NCBI GenBank assembly: GCA_963732345.1
Contig: CAVSZI010000017.1
Coordinates: 310,001 to 374,000, forward strand
Source of the DNA: Bog-532 sp963732345
GTDB lineage: Bacteria; Actinomycetota; Actinomycetes; Streptosporangiales; Streptosporangiaceae
DNA: 64,000 nucleotides
Direction of reading: 5' to 3'
Part shown: in pieces, positions 8,920 through 17,754 of the stretch
Numbering within the stretch: position 1 is the stretch's first letter
How the letters are laid out: every line of letters starts with the position of its first letter
Notes under the pieces: generated by a model
Databases searched by the model: none
What the model was told of the DNA's origin: nothing
What the model saw: the letters and a program-made list of their open reading frames with translations, nothing else
Position numbers and translations under genes: made by a program

Positions 8920-8994
8920 TTCCCGTGGCGAACGCGGGCCGCTCTTCCCGTGGCGAACGCGGGCCGCTCTTCCCGTGGCGAACGCGGGCCGCCG
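8920..8994. repeat. 25-base tandem repeat, three copies
   Basis: TTCCCGTGGCGAACGCGGGC begins at 8920, 8945 and 8970 with a 25-base period and near-perfect identity. It lies between pdxS and pdxT. Each unit carries CCCGTGGCGAACGCGGG, a small inverted repeat, so on RNA the array could form serial hairpins between the two genes. Confidence 0.85.
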
Positions 8995-9026
8995 TCCGCG
9001 GGCGTGGGCTGGGTACGGGCTGGGGG

Positions 9027-10025
9027 TTACCAGCCGCGGGACGCGTAGTGCTGCTCGGCGGGCAGGTCGTCCAGGTTGATGCCGACCATCGGCTCGCCCA
9101 GGCCGCGGGACACCTTCGCGACCACGTCCGGGTCGTCGTGGAACGTCGTCGCCTTGACGATGGCCGCGGCGCGCTTGGCCGGGTCACCGGACTTGAAGAT
9201 CCCGGAGCCGACGAACACGCCCTCCGCGCCCAGCTGCATCATCATCGCCGCGTCGGCCGGGGTGGCGATCCCGCCCGCGGTGAACAGCACGACAGGCAGC
9301 CGCCCGGCCGCGGCGACCCCGGCGACGATCTCGTACGGCGCGCGCAGGTCCCTGGCCGCGGTGAACAGCTCCTCTTCGGGCAGGGACGCGAGCCGGGCGA
9401 TCTCGGTGCGGATCTGCCGCATGTGCCGGGTCGCCTCCACCACGTTGCCCGTGCCGGCCTCGCCCTTGGAGCGGATCATGGCCGCGCCCTCGGCCAGCCG
9501 GCGCAGCGCCTCACCCAGGTTGGTCGCACCGCAGACGAACGGGACGGTGAACTTCCACTTGTCCACGTGGTGGGCCTCGTCGGCCGGGGTCAGCACCTCG
9601 GACTCGTCGATGTAGTCGACGCCGATGGCCTGCAGCACCTGGGCCTCGGCGAAATGCCCGATCCGGCACTTGGCCATGACCGGGATCGAGACCGCCTCGA
9701 TGATCCCGTCGATCATGTCCGGGTCGCTCATCCGCGCCACGCCACCCTGCGCCCGGATGTCGGCGGGCACCCGCTCCAGCGCCATCACCGCGACCGCGCC
9801 CGCGTCCTCAGCGATCTTCGCCTGATCGGCCGTGACGACGTCCATGATGACGCCGCCCTTGAGCATTTCCGCCATGCCCCGCTTGACCCGCGCCGTGCCG
9901 GTGGCGGTCCCCGCGCCCTCAACGGCTACTGCGCCGTCGGCGGCCACCGTGCCGCCGGGGTCCTGCGGGGATGCCAAACGGGCCTCGGTGCGGGCTGAGC
10001 TGCCTGCGGAGTCGACGGTGGACAC
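9027..10025 (-). CDS. pdxS: Pyridoxal 5'-phosphate synthase subunit PdxS
   Basis: Condenses ribose 5-phosphate, glyceraldehyde 3-phosphate and PdxT-derived ammonia into PLP. 332 residues; the (beta/alpha)8 barrel starts near residue 45 (VKRGMAEMLKGGVIMDV). Catalytic lysines are in FVCGATNLGEAL neighbourhood (HVDKWKF) and in MIRSKGEAGTG; phosphate site FTAGGIATPADA. The first ~45 residues are a non-conserved Ala/Gly/Thr extension. GTG start 10023-10025 follows GAGTGAGG at a good distance. Confidence 0.95.
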   Translation of the reverse strand: MSTVDSAGSSARTEARLASPQDPGGTVAADGAVAVEGAGTATGTARVKRGMAEMLKGGVIMDVVTADQAKIAEDAGAVAVMALERVPADIRAQGGVARMSDPDMIDGIIEAVSIPVMAKCRIGHFAEAQVLQAIGVDYIDESEVLTPADEAHHVDKWKFTVPFVCGATNLGEALRRLAEGAAMIRSKGEAGTGNVVEATRHMRQIRTEIARLASLPEEELFTAARDLRAPYEIVAGVAAAGRLPVVLFTAGGIATPADAAMMMQLGAEGVFVGSGIFKSGDPAKRAAAIVKATTFHDDPDVVAKVSRGLGEPMVGINLDDLPAEQHYASRGW

Positions 10026-10138
10026 GAAAACCTCACTCGATCGGTGGAGTACCCCGTACTCGCACGTATGGACGCTGTCCCTCCATGGTAGGTCGCGCCC
10101 CGGCCGCGCTGGATGCTCGCCCGGGCCCTCCCCCAGGC

Positions 10139-10840
10139 TCAGCCGGTCAGGTGCTGCATGTCGGCCCCCATGGTGCGGGCGCCGTCGCCGGCGAGTGAGT
10201 CGTCTATTTCGAAAAATTGCGGCAGCGGGGCGTTGCCGACCAGGCGGAACAGCCGGACCAGGGGCTTGCGGCGGGCCTGGCGGGTCACCGCGACCGCGGT
10301 GTTGTAGAACTTGCGGGCCACGAACACCTGCTGGGCGGCGGCTTCCACCTCGGCGATCAGCTCGCCTGCGCCGTCCGTCGCTTCCAGCGAGGAGCGGAAC
10401 CCGGGCTGCGTGAACGCGGCGCGCAGCGCCCGGGACAGGTTGCTCTGGGCCAGCTCACTGCGGGCCAGCTCGTCGCCGGGCTCCAGATAGGGAGCCAGTT
10501 CGCCGGGCGGCCGCTCACCTGGCCCCCACTCGGCTGGGGCCAGCTCAGCCAGGGCCAGCTCGGCGGGTGCCCGCTCGGCGGGCGGCTGTCCTGAGCCGGA
10601 GCGCACCTCACCGCGGGCCTCGTGCGCGGCGCTGGCCAGCAGCAGGCTGGTGGCCGGGTCAAGGAAGCCGGAGGAGGCCAGCTCCAGCGCGACCGAGCTG
10701 CGCCGGACCAGGGTCACGTCCAGGGCCGCGCGGGCCGCCTGCAGCCGGGTGTGCATCCGGTCCAGCCGGCCGGCCCGCCAGGACACGTACACGCCGAGGA
10801 ACAGGACCGCCACGACGGCGATGACGATTTCGATGATCAC
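10139..10840 (-). CDS. LemA-like membrane-anchored protein
   Basis: 233 residues, function not established. N-terminal helix (about residues 3-20) then a long helical region (LQAARAALDVTLVRRSSVALELA) and a C-terminal end resembling LemA proteins (ARKFYNTAVAVTRQARRKPLVRLFRLVGNAPLPQFFEIDD). Between them is an Ala/Glu/Leu/Pro-rich repeat (units like AELALAELAPAE, about residues 85-120), unusual for LemA. It sits between pimA and pdxS, 14 bases after pimA, so it belongs to that transcription unit. The N-terminal helix should place the chain at the membrane with the helical part on one side. Confidence 0.6.
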   Translation of the reverse strand: MIIEIVIAVVAVLFLGVYVSWRAGRLDRMHTRLQAARAALDVTLVRRSSVALELASSGFLDPATSLLLASAAHEARGEVRSGSGQPPAERAPAELALAELAPAEWGPGERPPGELAPYLEPGDELARSELAQSNLSRALRAAFTQPGFRSSLEATDGAGELIAEVEAAAQQVFVARKFYNTAVAVTRQARRKPLVRLFRLVGNAPLPQFFEIDDSLAGDGARTMGADMQHLTG

Positions 10841-10854
10841 GTCGGTGTCCGCCG

Positions 10855-11982
10855 TTACCGCGCCACAGCCACGGCAGTGGTGCCGAGCACGACGGTCTCG
10901 TACACGCTGAGCACGTCCCGCGCCACGACGGTCCAGTCGTACACGCTGACCGCCTGCATGGCCGCGGCGGACAGCACGGCCCGCCGGTCCGGGTCGTCCA
11001 GCAGCAGGCGGGCGGCCCGGGCCAGGTCGTCCGGGTCACCGGCGGCGAACAGCTCGCCGGCCTTGCCGCCCCGCAGCACCGGGCGGAACGCATCCAGGTC
11101 GCTGGCCACGATCGGCGCGCCCGCGGCCATCGCCTCGGCCAGCACGATGCCGAAGCTCTCGCCGCCGGTGTTCGGGGCGCAGAACACGTCCACCGAGTGC
11201 AGCATCCGCACCTTGTCCTGCTCGCTGACCTGGCCGAGCAGGACGACGCGGTCGCGCAGCGGGGCGGGCACCCGCTCGAGCACCTCCTCGGCGTCACCCG
11301 GGCCGGCGATGAGCAGGCGCAGCGCGGGCCGTTCGGTACCAAGGGTTTCAAAGGCCTTCAGCAGGACCCCGAGCCCCTTGCGCGTCTCGTCCATCCGGCC
11401 CAGGAAGCCGATCGCGCCGCCTTCCCCGGGCCATCCGGGCAACGGCTCAGCCACCGCGTAGCGGCGGGTCGCGACGCCGTTGGGAATGAGCACCGCGTCA
11501 CCGCCGAGGTGCTCGACCAGCGTGGTCCGCGCCGCCTCAGACACGGCGATCCGCCCGTTGATCTTCTCCATCGCGGGCTGCAGCGCACCCTCGGCCGCGT
11601 GCATCCACCGGGACCTGAGGTTGGCGGTGTGCACGGTGGCCACGATCGGCCCGGAGGCAACCCAGCACGCCAGCAGGGACAGGCTCGGCGCGGCGGGCTC
11701 GTGCACGTGCAGCACGTCGAAGTTGCCCTCCTTGACCCACCGGCGGACGCGGCTGGCGGACAGGAACCCGAACGCGAGCCGGGCCACCGAGCCGTTGTAC
11801 GGCACCGGCACCGCCCGCCCGGCCGGCACCACGTAGTCGGGCAGCGGCGTGTCCTCGTCGGCGGGTGAGATCACCGAGACGGTGTGACCGAGCTCAATCA
11901 GCGCCTCCGCGAGGTCCCTGATGTGCTGCTGTACGCCGCCGGGAACGTCCCAGGTGTACGGGCACACGATCCCGATCTTCAT
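10855..11982 (-). CDS. pimA: Phosphatidylinositol mannosyltransferase PimA
   Basis: GT4 glycosyltransferase that adds the first mannose from GDP-mannose to phosphatidylinositol on the inner face of the membrane. 375 residues: starts MKIGIVCPYTWDVPGGVQQH, has the membrane-facing VHEPAAPSLSLLA segment, HTANLRSRW, and the nucleotide-sugar site around PNTGGESFGIVLAEAMAAG with the conserved EX7E. ATG 11980-11982 overlaps the stop of the acyltransferase gene (ATGA). The pgsA-patA-pimA run makes the assignment firm. Confidence 0.92.
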   Translation of the reverse strand: MKIGIVCPYTWDVPGGVQQHIRDLAEALIELGHTVSVISPADEDTPLPDYVVPAGRAVPVPYNGSVARLAFGFLSASRVRRWVKEGNFDVLHVHEPAAPSLSLLACWVASGPIVATVHTANLRSRWMHAAEGALQPAMEKINGRIAVSEAARTTLVEHLGGDAVLIPNGVATRRYAVAEPLPGWPGEGGAIGFLGRMDETRKGLGVLLKAFETLGTERPALRLLIAGPGDAEEVLERVPAPLRDRVVLLGQVSEQDKVRMLHSVDVFCAPNTGGESFGIVLAEAMAAGAPIVASDLDAFRPVLRGGKAGELFAAGDPDDLARAARLLLDDPDRRAVLSAAAMQAVSVYDWTVVARDVLSVYETVVLGTTAVAVAR

Positions 11983-13013
11983 CCGCCGGCCCCCGGAAGC
12001 GGCTGACCGGGCTGACCGGGCTCGGCGGGCTCGGCGGGCTCGGCGGGCTCGGCGGGCTCGGCGGGCTCGGCGGGCTGACCGGGCTGACCGGGCTCGGCGG
12101 GCTGACCGGGCAGCCGGGCGGGGTCGAGGTCGGCGAGGAAGACCCGCTGCAGCATGTGCCAGTCCTGCGGGTGCTCGGTGATGCCCTTCTCGAAGTTCCG
12201 GGCGATCTCCTGGGTCATGGCCGCCGCCTTCTCCTTGCGGCTGCCCTCGGCCGGGACCGCGATCTCCGGGCTGGCGTGCGCGAACCAGCCCTCTTCGGTG
12301 AACCACAGCATCACCGCGTGCAGTGCGGCGCCGGTCTGCACGGCGAGCGCGGCGGGCCCGGCGGCCATCCGCGCCTTCTCGCCGAAGAAGTCCACCTCGA
12401 CGCCGTTCTCGGTGAGGTCACGGTCGCAGAGCAGGCACACCAGGTTCCCGGCGCGCAGCCGCTGGGCCAGGACGCCGAACACGCCTCCGCCGCCCAGCGT
12501 CAGCACCTCCATGCCCAGGCCCTCGCGGAACGCGACGAACATGTCGAACACCGACTCGGGCTTGAGCCGCTCGGCGACGGTGGCGAACTTGATGCCGCGC
12601 GCGATGACGTAAGCGCCGGCGACCTCCCAGTTGCCCATGTGCGGCAGCGCGAAGATCACGCCCTTGCCGTTCGCCACGTCGGCGAGGGCCTCGTCGATGG
12701 CCGCGTTGACCTGCATGTCGCGGAGGATGCGGTCCTTGCCGACGGTGGGCAGCCGGAACACCTCCATCCAGTAGCGGCCGTAGGAGCACATCCCGGCCCG
12801 GGAGGCGGCACGCAGTTCCTTGCCGCTGGTACCCGGGCCGAGCACGCGCAGCAGGTTGCCCTCCAGGACCTGGACACCGTGCCCCTGGCGCCGCCAGGCG
12901 ATCTCCGTCGCGGTGGTGAACGCCCAGCGTACCCAGGATTCGGGCAGGTGGCAGAGCGCCTTCCAGCCCAGCCAGTATCCCGTCCCGGCGAGCAGATCCT
13001 TCACTCGAGACAA
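11979..13013 (-). CDS. patA: Phosphatidylinositol mannoside acyltransferase (PatA-type)
   Basis: Lysophospholipid acyltransferase-like enzyme that acylates the mannose added by PimA. 344 residues; HX4E-type catalytic motif in LPHMGNWEVAG, and DRDLTENGVEVDFFG and GPAALAVQTGAAL further on, as in PatA/HtrB relatives. The first codon is TTG (13011-13013) with GAGAGG seven bases upstream; a GTG three codons later (13002-13004) has a poorer site. The last ~35 residues are a Pro/Ala/Glu/Gly repeat (AEP and GQP units) encoded by 9-base tandem repeats (12001-12110) and absent from the family fold. It overlaps pimA by 4 bases. Confidence 0.9.
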   Translation of the reverse strand: MSRVKDLLAGTGYWLGWKALCHLPESWVRWAFTTATEIAWRRQGHGVQVLEGNLLRVLGPGTSGKELRAASRAGMCSYGRYWMEVFRLPTVGKDRILRDMQVNAAIDEALADVANGKGVIFALPHMGNWEVAGAYVIARGIKFATVAERLKPESVFDMFVAFREGLGMEVLTLGGGGVFGVLAQRLRAGNLVCLLCDRDLTENGVEVDFFGEKARMAAGPAALAVQTGAALHAVMLWFTEEGWFAHASPEIAVPAEGSRKEKAAAMTQEIARNFEKGITEHPQDWHMLQRVFLADLDPARLPGQPAEPGQPGQPAEPAEPAEPAEPAEPAEPGQPGQPLPGAGG

Positions 13014-13032
13014 CGCCGCGCCTCTCGCTGGC

Positions 13033-13749
13033 TTAATTGGCCGTGGTGGCCGTGGTGGCCGTGGTGCCCGGCGGGGCCCCGGCGTCCGGCGCCGGTCCCG
13101 CCTGCGGCGGGGCCCCGGCTTCCGCGGCCGGAGCAGGCGGCTCCGCGGTCAGGGCCGCCATCCCCCGGTGGACGAAGACCATCCGCTGGATCAGCGTGAC
13201 GACGCTCGCCGCCGCCAGCCCCCAGAGGCCGACCTGAAGAATGTAGGGCACGCCGAGCCCGGACAGGCCGACCGCCACGTAGGTGACGATCATCCGCTCG
13301 GGACGTTCGGCGATGCCCACGTTGGCCTTGACGCCGAGACCCTCGGCCCGCGCCTTGACGTAGGACACGAGCGCACCCGCGACCAGGCAGAACAGCGACA
13401 CCCCGGCCAGCAGCCGGTTGTCGCCGCCGAGCACGAACCACGCGGCCAGGCCGGAGAACGTCGCCGCGTCCGCGACCCGGTCCATGGTGGAGTCCAGGAA
13501 CGCGCCCCAGGGGCCGCTGGCGCCCTTCAGCCGGGCCAGCACCCCGTCCAGCATGTCCAGGAGGACGAAGATGGTGGCCACGAACGTGCCGAGGAACAGG
13601 TGCCCGGTCGGGTACCCCCACAGCGTGCTGGCCGCCACGCCGACCGTGCCCGTCACGGTCACCATGTTCGGCGTGACCGGGGTACGGGCCAGCACCTCAC
13701 CCACCGGGGTCATCAGCCGGGTGAAGAACGGGCGCGCCTTGTTCAGCAT
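13033..13749 (-). CDS. pgsA: Phosphatidylinositol phosphate synthase (CDP-alcohol phosphatidyltransferase)
   Basis: Joins CDP-diacylglycerol to inositol phosphate, the first step toward PIMs in actinobacteria. 238 residues, about six membrane helices. The full CDP-alcohol signature is visible across residues ~66-89: D-x2-D-G-x2-A-R-x8-G-x3-D-x3-D (DMLDGVLARLKGASGPWG then AFLDSTMDRVAD). The family also makes phosphatidylglycerol phosphate; PIP synthase is preferred because patA and pimA follow directly. C-terminal Ala/Pro-rich tail not conserved. Confidence 0.88.
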   Translation of the reverse strand: MLNKARPFFTRLMTPVGEVLARTPVTPNMVTVTGTVGVAASTLWGYPTGHLFLGTFVATIFVLLDMLDGVLARLKGASGPWGAFLDSTMDRVADAATFSGLAAWFVLGGDNRLLAGVSLFCLVAGALVSYVKARAEGLGVKANVGIAERPERMIVTYVAVGLSGLGVPYILQVGLWGLAAASVVTLIQRMVFVHRGMAALTAEPPAPAAEAGAPPQAGPAPDAGAPPGTTATTATTAN

Positions 13750-13915
13750 GGCCGTTAGATCTTAACGTCGGCAGGCGACCAACGTGTCGCGCGGACATTT
13801 CCGGCCGCTTTCCGGTAACCTGCCCGATTCTCAGCAGGGGTCTTGTGGTAACGCCGCCGACGGGTTCAGGCTGAACGCACGGCAGCAGCGCAGCACCTAT
13901 ACAGGAGGCGACGGG

Positions 13916-16069
13916 ATGGCGGACACAACAGGCACATCAGGGGCCGCCGGAGGCGTACCATTGGCCGGCCAGCCGGGCAAGATTCGCAATGTCGCGCTGG
14001 TCGGCCATTCCGGCGCGGGCAAGACGACACTCGTCGAGGCCCTGCTGAACGAGACCGGCACCATCCAGCGGCCCGGCCGGGTCGAGGACGGAACCACGGT
14101 CAGCGACTTCGATGAGATCGAGGTCCGGCAGGGGCGCTCGGTCAACCTCACCCTCTCCCCCGTCACCCACGCGGGCGTCAAGGTCAACCTCCTGGACACG
14201 CCCGGGTACGCCGACTTCACCGGGGACCTGCGGGCCGGCCTGCGCGGGGCGGACTCGGCCCTGTTCGCGGTGGCGGCCACCGAGGGCGTGGACGGCCTGA
14301 CCCGCATGCTGTGGGAGGAGTGCGCGCGTGTCGGGATGCCGCGCGCGGTCGTCATCACCAAGATCGACCACCAGCGCGCCGACTTCGAGGCCGCGCTGGC
14401 CGCGTGCCGGCAGGCGTTCGGCGAGGCCGTGGCTCCGCTGTACCTGCCGGTCTCCGACGGGGAGGGGTCATCGGTCCGGGGCCTGATCGGGCTGCTGTCG
14501 CAGAAGATGTTTGACTACTCCGGCGCGGAACGCACCGAGCGCGCCCCGGACCCGGCCGACGCCGGCCGGATGGAAAGCCTCCGCAGTGAGCTGATCGAGG
14601 GCATCATCCAGGAGAGCGAAGACGAGACCCTCATGGAGCGGTATCTGTCCGGCGAGGAGATCGACCCGAAGGTCCTGATCGAGGACCTGGAGAAGGCCGT
14701 GGCGCGGGGCAGTTTCTACCCGGTGCTCGCCGTGTCCTCCCCGCGCGGCATCGGCATGGCGGAGCTGCTGGAGGTGATGACCCAGGCCTTCCCGTCGCCC
14801 GACGAGCACCCGCTGCCCATGGTCACCACCGTCGACGGCACCCCGGTCACCGGGCTGTCCTGCGACCCGGCCGGCCAGCTGCTCGCCGAGGTCGTCAAAA
14901 CCACCTCCGACCCCTACGTCGGCCGGGTGAGCCTGGTGCGCGTGTTCTCCGGGACGCTGCGGGCCGACGCGGCCGTGCACGTGTCCGGCCACGGTCGCGT
15001 CGAGCAGGGCCACGCCGACCACGACACCGACGAGCGGATCGGCGCGCTGACCTGCCCCCTCGGCAAGCAGCAGCGCGCCGTCACCGAGGCCGTGGCCGGG
15101 GACATCTGCGCGGTGGCCAAGCTGGCCACCGCGGAGACCGGCGACACGCTGTCCAGCAGGGACGAGCCGCTGCTGATGGAGCCGTGGGTGATGCCGGAGC
15201 CGCTGCTGCCGATCGCCGTCTCGGCCAAGTCCAAGGCCGACGACGACAAGATGTCCCAGGCGCTGTCCCGGCTGGTGGCCGAGGACCCCACCCTGCGGCT
15301 CGAGAACAACCCGGAGACGCACCAGCTCGTGCTGTGGTGCATGGGCGAGGCCCACGTCGACGTACTGCTCGACCGGCTGTCGGGGCGTTACGGCGTGGCG
15401 GTGGAGACCTCGGCGCCGCGCGTCCCGCTGCGGGAGACGATCGCGGGCAAGGCGAACGGCCTGGGCCGGAACGTGAAGCAGACCGGCGGCCACGGCGAAT
15501 ACGCGATCTGCCACATCGAGGTCGAGCCGATGCCCGGCAACGCCGGCTTCGAGTTCGTGGACAAGGTCGTCGGCGGCGTGGTGCCGCGCCAGTTCATCCC
15601 GTCGGTGGAGAAGGGCGTCCGGTCCCAGATGGAGCAGGGCGTGGTCGCGGGCTACCCCATGGTGGGGCTGCGGGTCACGCTGTACGACGGCAAGGCCCAC
15701 TCGGTGGACTCCTCCGACATGGCGTTCCAGAAGGCGGGCCGCGCCGCACTGCGGGACGCGGTCGACAAGGCGCAGTCCATGCTGCTCGAGCCGGTCGATG
15801 AGGTGTCCGTGCTGGTGCCCGACGATTATGTCGGCGCGGTCATGTCCGATCTGTCCTCGCGCCGGGGCCGGGTGCTGGGCACCGAGCCGGTGCCGGTCGG
15901 CCGGACGCTGGTCAAGGCGGAGATCCCCGAACTGGAGATCACCCGGTACACGATCGACCTGCGGTCGGTATCCCACGGAACCGGCTCGTTCAGCCGCTCC
16001 TACCTGCGTCACGAGCCCCTGCCCGCGCACCTGGCCGCCAAGATCGCCGAGGAGTCCAAGGAGAACTGA
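13916..16069 (+). CDS. EF-G-like GTPase (EF-G2/FusA2 type)
   Basis: 717 residues. Translation-factor GTPase with all EF-G domains, but with the changes seen in the second actinobacterial EF-G: G1 GHSGAGKTTLV and G3 DTPGYADF are good, G2 lacks the usual RGITI (here RQGRSVNLT), and G4 is TKID instead of NKxD. Domain IV/V follow (ETIAGKANGLGRNVKQTGGHGEYA...). These proteins have ribosome-stimulated GTPase features but are not the main elongation factor; the true role is unknown. Start ATG 13916 has AGGAGG at 13903-13908. It lies between HIT and pgsA on the opposite strand, dividing what would otherwise be one run. Confidence 0.85.
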   Translation: MADTTGTSGAAGGVPLAGQPGKIRNVALVGHSGAGKTTLVEALLNETGTIQRPGRVEDGTTVSDFDEIEVRQGRSVNLTLSPVTHAGVKVNLLDTPGYADFTGDLRAGLRGADSALFAVAATEGVDGLTRMLWEECARVGMPRAVVITKIDHQRADFEAALAACRQAFGEAVAPLYLPVSDGEGSSVRGLIGLLSQKMFDYSGAERTERAPDPADAGRMESLRSELIEGIIQESEDETLMERYLSGEEIDPKVLIEDLEKAVARGSFYPVLAVSSPRGIGMAELLEVMTQAFPSPDEHPLPMVTTVDGTPVTGLSCDPAGQLLAEVVKTTSDPYVGRVSLVRVFSGTLRADAAVHVSGHGRVEQGHADHDTDERIGALTCPLGKQQRAVTEAVAGDICAVAKLATAETGDTLSSRDEPLLMEPWVMPEPLLPIAVSAKSKADDDKMSQALSRLVAEDPTLRLENNPETHQLVLWCMGEAHVDVLLDRLSGRYGVAVETSAPRVPLRETIAGKANGLGRNVKQTGGHGEYAICHIEVEPMPGNAGFEFVDKVVGGVVPRQFIPSVEKGVRSQMEQGVVAGYPMVGLRVTLYDGKAHSVDSSDMAFQKAGRAALRDAVDKAQSMLLEPVDEVSVLVPDDYVGAVMSDLSSRRGRVLGTEPVPVGRTLVKAEIPELEITRYTIDLRSVSHGTGSFSRSYLRHEPLPAHLAAKIAEESKEN

Positions 16070-16073
16070 CCCG

Positions 16074-16119
16074 ATTCGTGGCGACTTTTCCGCGGGCATG
16101 TGCGGAAGTCGCCACGAAT
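16074..16119. terminator. Strong hairpin after the EF-G-like gene
   Basis: ATTCGTGGCGACTTTTCCGC (16074-16093), an eight-base loop, then GCGGAAGTCGCCACGAAT (16102-16119). The stem is 18 pairs with a two-base bulge. It begins four bases after the EF-G-like stop and faces the convergent HIT gene, so it probably ends transcription in both directions. A second GC hairpin (G6 at 16224-16229 with C6 at 16243-16248) follows just before the HIT stop. Confidence 0.8.
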
Positions 16120-16256
16120 ACCTTCAGGGTCCCTGCGAACAGGCGCTCGTACCGGCCCAGCGAGTCCCGGGCTGAAGGCCTGGGCGAGTGGCCGGTGCTG
16201 CGGCGGGTACCGCAGCGGGAATCGGGGGGTCCAGGGGGTCGTCCCCCCGGAGGGCG

Positions 16257-16829
16257 TCAGTCCCAGGCGTCCGCGAGGAGTTTGCGGGTGTCGCGGAGGA
16301 GCTCGGGGAGGACCCGGGTCTGCCCGACGACGGGCATGAAGTTGGTGTCGCCGCCCCAGCGCGGGACCACGTGCTGGTGCAGGTGAGCCGCGATGCCGGC
16401 GCCGGCCACGCCGCCCAGGTTCATGCCGACGTTGAAGCCCTGGGCGCTCGACGCCGTGCGCAGGGCGCGGATCGAGCGCTTGGTATGGTCGGCCAGTTCG
16501 GCGGTCTCACCCGCGTCCAGTTCCGTGTAGTCGGCCACGTGCCGGTACGGGCAGACCAGGATGTGGCCGCCGTTGTAGGGGTAGAGGTTCAGCACCGTGA
16601 ACACGAACCGGCCGCGCGCGACGATCAGGCCTTCCTCGTCGCTGAGCGCCGGGGCACGGCAGAACGGGCAGCTCTCCCCCTCGCCGGACCCGGACGGCTT
16701 GTTCTCGCCCTTGAGGTAGGCCATCCGGTGCGGCATCCACAGCCGCGCGAACGTGTCCGGGATGCCGGCGCCGGTCTGGGGCCAGGTCACCCCAGATCCT
16801 GAGTCATTGGCTCCTGAGTCATCGGTCAC
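16257..16829 (-). CDS. HIT-family hydrolase/phosphorylase
   Basis: 190 residues. Histidine-triad nucleotide-binding protein; the signature AAHLHQHVVPRW is intact, and CPFC near residue 54 with a later His suggests the zinc-binding form related to Ap4A phosphorylases. Substrate likely a nucleotide such as Ap4A or an AMP conjugate (family inference). Actinobacterial genomes often place this gene just ahead of pgsA-patA-pimA; here the EF-G-like gene lies between them on the other strand. GTG start 16827-16829 lacks a clear Shine-Dalgarno and is seven bases after the stop of a tiny upstream frame. Confidence 0.9.
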   Translation of the reverse strand: MTDDSGANDSGSGVTWPQTGAGIPDTFARLWMPHRMAYLKGENKPSGSGEGESCPFCRAPALSDEEGLIVARGRFVFTVLNLYPYNGGHILVCPYRHVADYTELDAGETAELADHTKRSIRALRTASSAQGFNVGMNLGGVAGAGIAAHLHQHVVPRWGGDTNFMPVVGQTRVLPELLRDTRKLLADAWD

Positions 16830-16835
16830 GAGGGA

Positions 16836-16904
16836 TCACACCTGGATGCGGTCGCGGACCGCGGTGACGATCTCCGCGACGGCGTCACCGAGCTGGGTTG
16901 ACAC
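16836..16904 (-). CDS. Possible 22-residue leader peptide upstream of HIT
   Basis: GTG at 16902-16904 follows AAGGAG (16911-16916) at ideal spacing and encodes VSTQLGDAVAEIVTAVRDRIQV, ending seven bases before the HIT start. The peptide would form one amphipathic helix. The frame is open for about 24 codons further upstream without a start. It could be a coupled leader, or the tail of a decayed gene. No family recognised. Confidence 0.3.
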   Translation of the reverse strand: MSTQLGDAVAEIVTAVRDRIQV

Positions 16905-17063
16905 GGTGAACTCCTTGGCACGGGAAAACGAACGGATGGGCTTGCCCTTGACCGATGCTATCGGGGTACGGTGCGTGCCGCGTCAGCGTTATTTGCGCCC
17001 CGCGGGCCACTACGCCGGCGAACACGCGGGCCGGCCCGCGGGCCCACCGGGGCGGCCCGGCGG

Positions 17064-17641
17064 TCAGCCCGCGCGCCCGGCCAGGCGCAGCAGGTCGTCG
17101 AGGATCTCGCCGTAGTGGTGCTCGGCCAGGCTCAGATGACCCTCACCCGGCAGCAGGTGGGCCTGCGCGCCGGGTATGCGGGCCGCGAGCCATTGGCCAT
17201 GGCCGAACGGAACCATGCGATCGTCGTCCTCTTGCCAGATGGCGACCGGCGCCGAAGCCCCGGCGTCCACGGCTGCTCCTGGTGCCCCGGGCGCTCCTGG
17301 TGCCCCGGCCGCCCGGGGCGCTGCGGCCGCCCCGGGCGCTGCGGGGCCGAGCGGGAAGCCCCAGGCGGTAACGAAGGCGAGGTCGTCCTCGTGCCATCCG
17401 GCGATGCCGGTCCGCAGCGAGGCCCGCAGCGAGGCGGCCTGGTAGTCGGCGTACTGGCCGGTGAGCACGGCCTTGTCCGCGTCCCCGATCAGGCCGCCGA
17501 GCCCGTTGATGGGTAAGTCACCAGCCCGCCGCCCGGTGTGCCGTTGTGGGTGACGAGGGGTAGCCCGTCCGGTGGCCCCTCGGTGAGAACCTCGACCGTA
17601 CGGCCGTCCGCCAGCGTGATGGTCGAGCGTTCGGCGTTCAT
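17064..17641 (-). pseudogene. Alpha/beta-hydrolase with the middle deleted
   Basis: The N-terminal part from ATG 17639-17641 reads like a proline-iminopeptidase-type hydrolase (ADGRTVEVLTEGPPDG, then the oxyanion motif HNGTPGG) and stops after 50 codons. The C-terminal part is in another frame (INGLGGLIGDADKAVLTGQY through the catalytic His region GEGHLSLAEHHY). About 110 residues of the normal fold are missing, including the GxSxG nucleophile elbow. The join is at about 17,510. The C-terminal part also contains an Ala/Pro/Gly repeat (APGAPGAPG) not expected in the family. It cannot be an active hydrolase. Confidence 0.75.
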
Positions 17642-17676
17642 CCCGCCAGTCTTCCAGCAACCGGGGGTTACGGGAC

Positions 17677-17754
17677 TCAACGGGGCGGGTTGGAGCAGAC
17701 GCGGTCCGGAGTGAGCAGGACCGCCGCGCGCCGCTCCTTGGCAGGGTCCGTCAT
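17677..17754 (-). CDS. Possible 25-residue peptide overlapping the ackA stop
   Basis: ATG 17752-17754 overlaps the ackA TGA as ATGA and opens MTDPAKERRAAVLLTPDRV, ending at a TGA after 25 codons. The overlap is the same kind used throughout this genome for coupled genes, so it may be the start of a gene that has lost the rest. No family recognised. Confidence 0.25.
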   Translation of the reverse strand: MTDPAKERRAAVLLTPDRVCSNPPR

